Below are positions 8,480 through 13,000 of a DNA stretch of 13,000 nucleotides, piece after piece. This DNA is from Cristatella mucedo (taxonomy: Eukaryota; Bryozoa; Phylactolaemata; Cristatellidae), in the NCBI GenBank assembly GCA_009760855.2, contig WPIO01000008.1, positions 1,804,501 to 1,817,500 of the forward strand. The letters run 5' to 3'. A model generated the notes under the pieces. That model was not told the DNA's origin, ran no database searches, and saw only the letters and a list, made by a program, of their open reading frames with translations. Every line of letters starts with the position of its first letter. The first letter of the stretch is position 1. The position numbers and the translations under genes were made by a program.

Positions 8480-8860
8480 AAATATAAATATACATTTGTT
8501 ATAGCTCCCTCGGAGAAATCAATCTCTTTCTGTGCACTTTACATTTGCTGCAAAGGAAGCACGATCGAACGATTAGTGGTAGCGTGCTCAATAAACAACA
8601 AGAATACAAAATTTAGGGGTGACATGCACAAGGTCGGCATGCAAGTGTGGTTAGTGACAGAATGCACAAAGTCAGCACGCATAGGCACATAAAGGACAAA
8701 TCACAGGGACCCAGTAAATGCTGCGATAAATAGATTCGTTTTTAGTTTCTTTTTAAATGTTGACAAGTCAGGAGATGTCTTGACGCAAGTCGGGAGTGAG
8801 TTTTAGGCTTTGTGAGCATGCGAACTAAAGGCACGATCTCCAAACGGACATGTACATCTT
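8480..8860 (-). mobile_element. 5'-truncated LINE family B, inverted copy in intron 1
   Basis: Reading the minus strand, this copy aligns in order with about 4,280-4,662 of the sense copy. It starts with TTTGGAGATCGTGCCTTTAG (matching the FGDRAFSS codons), continues through the last coding segment to a TGA, and follows the same 3' UTR (CACTAACCACACTTGCAT, then TGTCACCCCTAA). It ends in a decayed AT-rich tail near 8,480. The coding part is broken. It sits antisense to the host gene, and its 5' truncation point (about 8,845-8,860) is only 20-40 bp upstream of the exon 2 acceptor. The insertion thus nearly touches the splicing signals. Confidence 0.87.
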
Positions 8861-8882
8861 AATTATGCATTTTTCGTTTTAG

Positions 8883-8980
8883 CCGATAACTCTCAGTGCA
8901 GCCAAGGTACAGAAGTAGTCAACGTGAAAAAGTATTACACTTCTACCTTTGAAGATAACACGGACGTTGGTGTGGTTCAA
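8883..8980 (+). CDS. Exon 2: completes the PAN/apple-like domain
   Basis: This 98-bp exon lies between a strong acceptor (TTTTTCGTTTTAG) and a consensus donor (CAA|GTAAGTAC). The phase-1 G from exon 1 joins CC to make an Ala codon. Thirty-two codons then follow without a stop, starting ADNSQCSQGTEVVNV and ending in YYTSTFEDNTDVGVVQ. Cys89 of the joined protein fits the next domain cysteine, and the Tyr-Tyr-x-x-x-Phe ending resembles the last strand of PAN domains. The exon ends in phase 0. Splice sites at both ends, a matching phase and continuing domain logic make this a convincing exon despite its small size. The intron to exon 1 is 1,386 bp and holds repeats. Confidence 0.7.
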
Positions 8981-9430
8981 GTAAGTACACTCCAATCAAC
9001 TTTCTTGGCCCGTTGAAGTCTATTCAGCCGTGTTTAAATTATGGGATTATCGTCAATTGATTTGAGTATCCGCTCGTCGGTTGCTACAAATTTGCAAGTT
9101 ATATGCGCAAGTTGTCCATTCGTCTCTCTAGCCATCGAATTTTAATGGCTACTTCTCAAAACCTGAAGCAAAAATTCACGGCAGTAACTCTTTTTCACGT
9201 GCATGCCAGTTCAATTTTCTAAGCTGCCATTAGACTGGACCTCAATTAGGACTATGCTCTCTAATTAATGTTCATGAACAACGTGACCGACGTTTTGGAC
9301 ACGTCTATCTTTAATGGTAACCGAACCTAAATTAAATATCTTCTCCTATAAAATAATACGGAGAAGATCAACAGGAAGCATGATAGGATAAATGAGAATG
9401 ATTTGATTTTTTTCTAGCATGCCCAGCCAA
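8981..9430. other. Intron 2 start, no recognised feature
   Basis: The 450 bp between the exon 2 donor and the antisense LINE are AT-rich. I see no further exon with matching phase, no repeat of the types found elsewhere, and no RNA gene. Confidence 0.5.
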
Positions 9431-9646
9431 GTAATGTAATGTAATGCAATGTATCTCCGTCTGTAACTCCACAAAGTCATAAATACCATGTGGGCGTTAC
9501 ACAGGAGAGTTTTGTATAGCGCACTCACAGCATAACCGGCTTTCGGTACGCATTCGGTAGCCAACAGACTTCGTCTCACGCAACCAAGAAAAAGTGGGAA
9601 GCATAGCAGAGTCAGGAGAGCAGTTGAGGTAGTGAGTAGCATGGAA

Positions 9647-10308
9647 TTAGCAGCTCAGAACCGCTGAAAAGGATGAGCCATAGTCGGCAGTAGGAGAGTA
9701 GTTGTCGTTGCGTAAGAATTGGGCAAGCGAGTTCCGCAGTCTAGGACCTGCAGAGCTACAGTTTCTGTCGCCAACGGTCTTTAAGCGGAGGAATGGGACA
9801 GCTAATTTATTGTCCACACAGGACCTGAGGGCGCGAACAGGCTTAAGCTGATGCAGCAGTTCAGCTAGGTACGAAGGAGCCAAGCCGTGGTGGGCCTTGT
9901 GGGTCAGCGTAAGAACCTTGTTTTGAATCCGTTGGTCAACCGGCATCCATCTTAGCTCTTTTAGCAAAGGAGACGCGTGCTCAAACTTCTGGGACTTGAA
10001 GACTAGCCTTGCAGCCATATTCATAGTCTGCTGCAGTGGTCTAGTTGCTTTTTTGGTAGCCCAGCCAAAAGGGAATTGCAATAGTCAAGCCGAAACAGAC
10101 CTAAGGAGCTAGTTAAGTTTCTTGCAAGCTACTGTGAAAGACAGCTCCTAATCTTCGATAGGGACCGGACGTGATGGCTAGCTGCAGAAGCAGTCTTCTG
10201 AATGAAGCTTTTAAAATTGAGGCAATTGTCGAAAACGACACCTAAAATTCGAGCACGTGGTGATGGTCGCACAGCAGCATCACCCATTAGAAGAGCAAAG
10301 CCTTTTAA
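9647..10308 (-). pseudogene. LINE A ORF2: C-terminal region
   Basis: After the TGA at 10,309 the same frame continues (KGFALLMGDAAVRPSPRARIL, then the block starting LGVVFDN) to a TAG at 10,129-10,131, and then LFRLDYCNSLLAGLPKK. A frameshift in an A-rich run near 10,046-10,056 moves it to the frame that carries ATRPLQQTMNMAARLVF, LRWMPVDQRIQNKVLTL, HGLAPSYLAELL and CSSAGPRLRNSLAQFLRN. It ends at a stop at 9,647-9,649. These blocks match the C-terminal region of the family B relic at 3,918-4,429, so the two LINE families are related. The ATG at 10,081 is not a genuine start. Confidence 0.9.
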
Positions 10309-11262
10309 TCAAGCCACACGCCTAGGGCTCCCTACGAGCAGCAGTTCGGTTTTATTGTCATTTAATTTCAAGAAGTTTTCCGACATCCAGGATCGAATAT
10401 CGGCAAGGCAAGCATTCAGTTTCTCAGTTGCTGCAGCAGATTCCGACGGTTGGAATGACAAATACAACTGAGTATCGTCAGCATAGAAGTGATATCCTAT
10501 TCCATGGGCCTTAATCACTTTTCCCAGAGGTTGTGTACACATGGAGAACAGCAAGGGACCAAGTACAGACCCTTGAGGGACTCCACAGGTGACCCTTCTC
10601 GTGTGTGAGACCTGACCCCCACACGACACGGATTGAACACGATCAGACAAGTATGATTTAAATCACGCCCGTGCTTCGTGTGCTAGACCGATCGTTGTTC
10701 TCAATCGTTCAAGCAGAACATCGTGATCAATGGTGTCAAAGGCAGCAGACAGATCTAGCAGTGCTAGGGCAGTGACATTCCCGTCGTCGTTGCCATGTAG
10801 AATGTCATTGTTAACACGGAGGATAGCAGTTTCAGTGGAGTGCTGCCTCTTGAATCCTGATTGAAATGTTTCTGACATTTCATTCTTTTCGAAATGTTCA
10901 ACCAGCTGCTTAGCAGCTATTCTTTCAAGAATCTTTGACAAGAAAGGAAGAAGGGAAACAGGGCAATAGTTTGCAAGGACCTCTGTGTCTAATCCAGGTA
11001 TTTCAAGTATTGGTCTAACGATTGCCGATTTGAAGGACTTTGGAACGACCCCTTTTCCCAAAGAAGCATTGAAAATCTTGGTTATGGCAGGGCTAAGTTG
11101 GACTGCCAGTGAAGACCACAGAGATGAAGGCATAGGGTCTTCAGGAGACGAGCTCTTTTTGCTTGACATTATTAAGGTAGGCACATCGCATGCAGAAACC
11201 TCGGAGAACCTTGTAGGGAAGGTCACAGGTTGTGGAACCGTGATTGCTCTAGTCGGAGGGGC
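10309..11262 (-). pseudogene. LINE A ORF2: reverse transcriptase core
   Basis: This part would copy the element's RNA into DNA at the nicked target. Counted from the Met at 11,226, visible blocks are SSSPEDPMPSSLW (25-37), the ANYCPVSLLPFLSKILER fingers motif (85-102), QHSTETAIL (128-136) and LLDLSAAFDTIDHDVL (156-171), which holds the first catalytic Asp. A TGA at 10,663-10,665 replaces the expected Trp codon of a WFKSYLSDR motif, and the frame then continues unchanged. Further on come [22 protein letters not shown] (the catalytic Asp pair) and [11 protein letters not shown]. Another in-frame TGA closes it at 10,309-10,311. The usual Arg of the NYRPIS motif is Cys. All catalytic aspartates are intact, yet the stops make it inactive. 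Confidence 0.93.
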
Positions 11263-12330
11263 TTAATAGAGGCACGAATGTGCACAATTTTTTCAGTAAA
11301 GAAGGCTGAAATCTTTTCGGCTGAGTCCTTAATATCTGGGGAGTCAGACCTCTCAGCTTTTGCCAGTAAATGTGCTACTCTCTTACAAATCTGTTTAGGG
11401 TCCGACTGGCAGGAATTCAGCTTTCGGATGAAAAAAGAAGCCCTGGCTTGTTTAAGCTTTCGGGTGTAAACTCGAAGGAAGTCTTTGTAATTGACTAGAT
11501 CTGCAGCAGACCCCGATTTCTTGAAACGACGTTCCAGCCTGCGCTTAACCCGGCGCATCTTAAGGAGTTTTTTTGTAAATTGAAAGGAATCTCCACGACT
11601 TTGAACACGGATAGAGCGAACGGGAGCATGCTTGTCAAGAGCACTCCTGAGTGTCATGTTCATCGCATCAGTGAGGGTATCGAGGCTGCCGGTCGAGTCT
11701 GAATGCAGATCAAGAAGACCTGCATCACAAATAGATTTCAAAAACTTGTCCATGTCAATGCTTTGTAAGTTACGTCGTTTGGCAAATTCGACATTGCCCT
11801 GTACGTACGAGGGAGCATGAACAGTAAACGAGACCAAACAATGATCCGAGAGGATCGGTGGGCTCACCACAAGGTCAGTGGGGAGGAACTCCTTAGTGAT
11901 CACGAGATCTAGAATATGGCCACAGACGTGGGTGGTATGATCAACGTGTTGGACCAAACCAAAGTTCTCCAGACAGTCAAGAAATGAGCGGACCTGGCTG
12001 AAGCTAGGGTTGTCAACGTTAATATTGAAGTCTCCTACAATCAGTAACGGCCAGTCACACACAAATATTTTAGCGAGGAACTCTGAAAACTTCTCTATAA
12101 ACAAGTTTAGACAGCCAGAAGGAGGCCGGTATATCACATCAGTGAGAGGCATTGTCTTTGATGAAGACATAATTGTAACCAATTCAAACGATGGCCCATG
12201 CAATAAACTGCATATCCTATAGCCAAACGATTCGCGAACAACAATTGCAAACCCGCCACCAACCTTGTCAGAACGCATGGACTGATAGAATGAGAACCGG
12301 GGCGGAGTGGTCTCAGAAATTGCACCGCTA
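11223..12330 (-). pseudogene. LINE A ORF2: endonuclease C-terminal part
   Basis: This segment encodes most of an exonuclease-endonuclease-phosphatase fold that would nick the target DNA for retrotransposition. Counting from the internal Met at 12,278, visible motifs are GGGFAIVVR (7-15), YRPPSG (50-55), GDFNINVD (82-89, with the catalytic Asp-Asn pair), the substrate-binding TTHVCGHILDLVI (115-127) and SDHCLVSF (144-151, the catalytic Asp-His). The frame stays open upstream of that Met to about 12,327, where a TGA interrupts it. The N-terminal Asn and Glu motifs are absent. After residue 300 the linker leads to the polymerase, but the frame runs to a stop at 11,223 because of a one-base shift in a C-rich run near 11,258-11,265. 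In the neighbouring frame the protein continues as AITVPQPVTFPTRF. Confidence 0.92.
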
Positions 12331-12340
12331 GCGCTTCAGG

Positions 12341-12873
12341 AAAAGCAAAATACCAACGTGCCGGAATAAAATTCTGAGTGCATTTCACTAGCGCGTATGT
12401 TCCGGCCTTAAGACACTAGCTGTCCAACAATTATCTCAGCTACAGCTGAGAGACGCGAGCACGTCCGAACATCAGAGAACACAGTGATGGGGATTTTGTG
12501 TTTTTTCTAACGATTACCAAATGGAGCGAAAATGGAGTCACTGTTAAGGTCGCTACAAGCGGTTGAGTCCTACTAAAAAGAGCTAGATTGATTAGTGGCG
12601 AGACACTGAAAAAGGATATACAAATATACAAAATTAATATATAGATATATATATACATATCTCTCTCTAAACGAAAGCCTCGCTGTGAGAATCTCCAGCT
12701 AATCAAAAGCTACGCACTGACTTGGACTCGAGTAATCTCTGACTAATCACTAACTTGTATTTCAAATGTTTTGTAAGATTTTTTGCGAGATTTTATTCAA
12801 GGTGGCAAACACAAACATTGTTGTGGCTTTTTCCTCTTTCTTTTAAGTTTGCCAGTTCTCCAATTACATTTAG
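12341..12873. other. Gene-poor spacer with AT repeat
   Basis: Beyond the truncated LINE edge no gene is recognised. The minus-strand open stretch 12,440-12,706 runs through the AT repeat and is low complexity. A pyrimidine-rich segment (TTTTTCCTCTTTCTTTTAAG) lies at about 12,827-12,846. Confidence 0.5.
12634..12668. repeat. (TA)n-rich microsatellite
   Basis: An AT alternating stretch (TTAATATATAGATATATATATAC) passes into a short CT run (ATCTCTCTCT). It is a short, imperfect simple repeat. Confidence 0.85.
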
Positions 12874-12960
12874 AGCGACTCATCTGCTGGGCTTACCTTT
12901 ATTATGGGTCCCAGCCGCGTCGATCATATCCTAACCAATCAGGTTCTTGCCTGCTACCTC
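12874..12960 (+). CDS. Weak candidate third exon of the PAN-like gene
   Basis: An acceptor-like ACATTTAG at 12,866-12,873 follows a pyrimidine-rich tract. Exon 2 ends in phase 0, and from 12,874 that phase stays open for 29 codons (SDSSAGLTFIMGPSRVDHIL and beyond) before a TAG at 12,961-12,963. No strong donor lies inside and the sequence carries no recognised motif, so it would have to be a final exon. An open run this short is expected often by chance, and an alternative acceptor at 12,846 also exists. Recorded only because the phase fits. Confidence 0.15.
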
Positions 12961-13000
12961 TAGCCGTTCCTCTTTCACTTGCCGCCACCGCCGAAGCATC

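Larger units (their letters stand above)
9431..12340 (-). mobile_element. LINE family A, L2/CR1-like, nearly complete ORF2
   Basis: A minus-strand non-LTR retrotransposon of about 2.9 kb. From 5' to 3' it has the C-terminal two thirds of an AP-like endonuclease, a linker, a complete reverse transcriptase core, the C-terminal region, a 3' UTR and a tail. On the minus strand the tail reads TACATTGCATTACATTAC (9,431-9,451). The motif set ([38 protein letters not shown]) places it in the L2/CR1 assemblage. The 5' end is lost: the first endonuclease motifs and any ORF1 are missing, with homology fading near 12,330-12,350. Lesions are few for its length, so the insertion is moderately young. It lies antisense in what is probably intron 2 of the PAN-like gene. 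Confidence 0.93.

Noticed and set aside
9346-9642. 98-codon minus-strand frame at the 3' end of LINE A.
   Set aside because: It spans the LINE 3' UTR and tail and runs past the element end. It is not a continuation of ORF2 in frame, and no domain is visible.
10663-10665. TGA in the LINE polymerase frame as a recoded Trp or Sec codon.
   Set aside because: Other lesions (frameshifts, another TGA, a TAG) in the same element show ordinary pseudogene decay, so no special decoding is needed.
10985-12222. Plus-strand open frames (10,985-11,266, 11,230-11,469, 11,632-11,820, 12,010-12,222).
   Set aside because: They are the antisense of the clear endonuclease/reverse transcriptase coding sequence.

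Overview
This window looks like nuclear DNA of an invertebrate animal. The evidence is split, spliceable coding exons, long AG/CT microsatellites, several 5'-truncated non-LTR retrotransposons (LINEs) with decayed reading frames, and tRNA-derived SINE-like units. Nothing suggests a bacterium, plasmid or phage: there are no operons, no densely packed genes and no CRISPR array. I cannot name the species from sequence alone.

Layout. Positions 1-1,930 hold no gene I recognise, only unexplained open stretches. Positions 2,009-2,880 hold a GA tract, then a CT tract on the same strand, then a truncated copy of LINE family A (about 2,448-2,679, +), then an AG tract. Positions 2,919-3,276 are a candidate terminal exon with a polyadenylation signal just after it. 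Positions 3,700-4,662 are a decayed, 5'-truncated LINE of family B (+) whose (ATT)-rich tail runs almost directly into about 320 bp of CT repeat. Positions 5,470-6,295 hold two diverged copies of a tRNA-derived SINE-like unit. The best host gene starts at 7,247. Exon 1 encodes a signal peptide and the first half of a cysteine-rich PAN/apple-like domain. Exon 2 (8,883-8,980) completes that domain in perfect phase.

The intron between these exons carries a second, inverted copy of family B (8,480-8,860, -), which ends only about 25 bp before the exon 2 acceptor. Downstream of exon 2, from 9,431 to about 12,340, lies the longest mobile element. It is an antisense LINE of the L2/CR1 type (family A) keeping most of ORF2: the C-terminal part of the AP-like endonuclease, the complete reverse transcriptase core with its YADD motif, and the C-terminal region. 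It is broken by a few discrete lesions: two frameshifts and three in-frame stops. The remaining 3' end has an AT repeat and a weak candidate third exon.

The genes do not form a pathway. The picture is one host gene for a secreted protein whose introns have been filled by two LINE families and perhaps SINEs. I see no clearly new molecular system. The most useful items are the spliced PAN-like gene, the two pairs of related LINE copies, the SINE-like family and the ordered structure inside the microsatellites.
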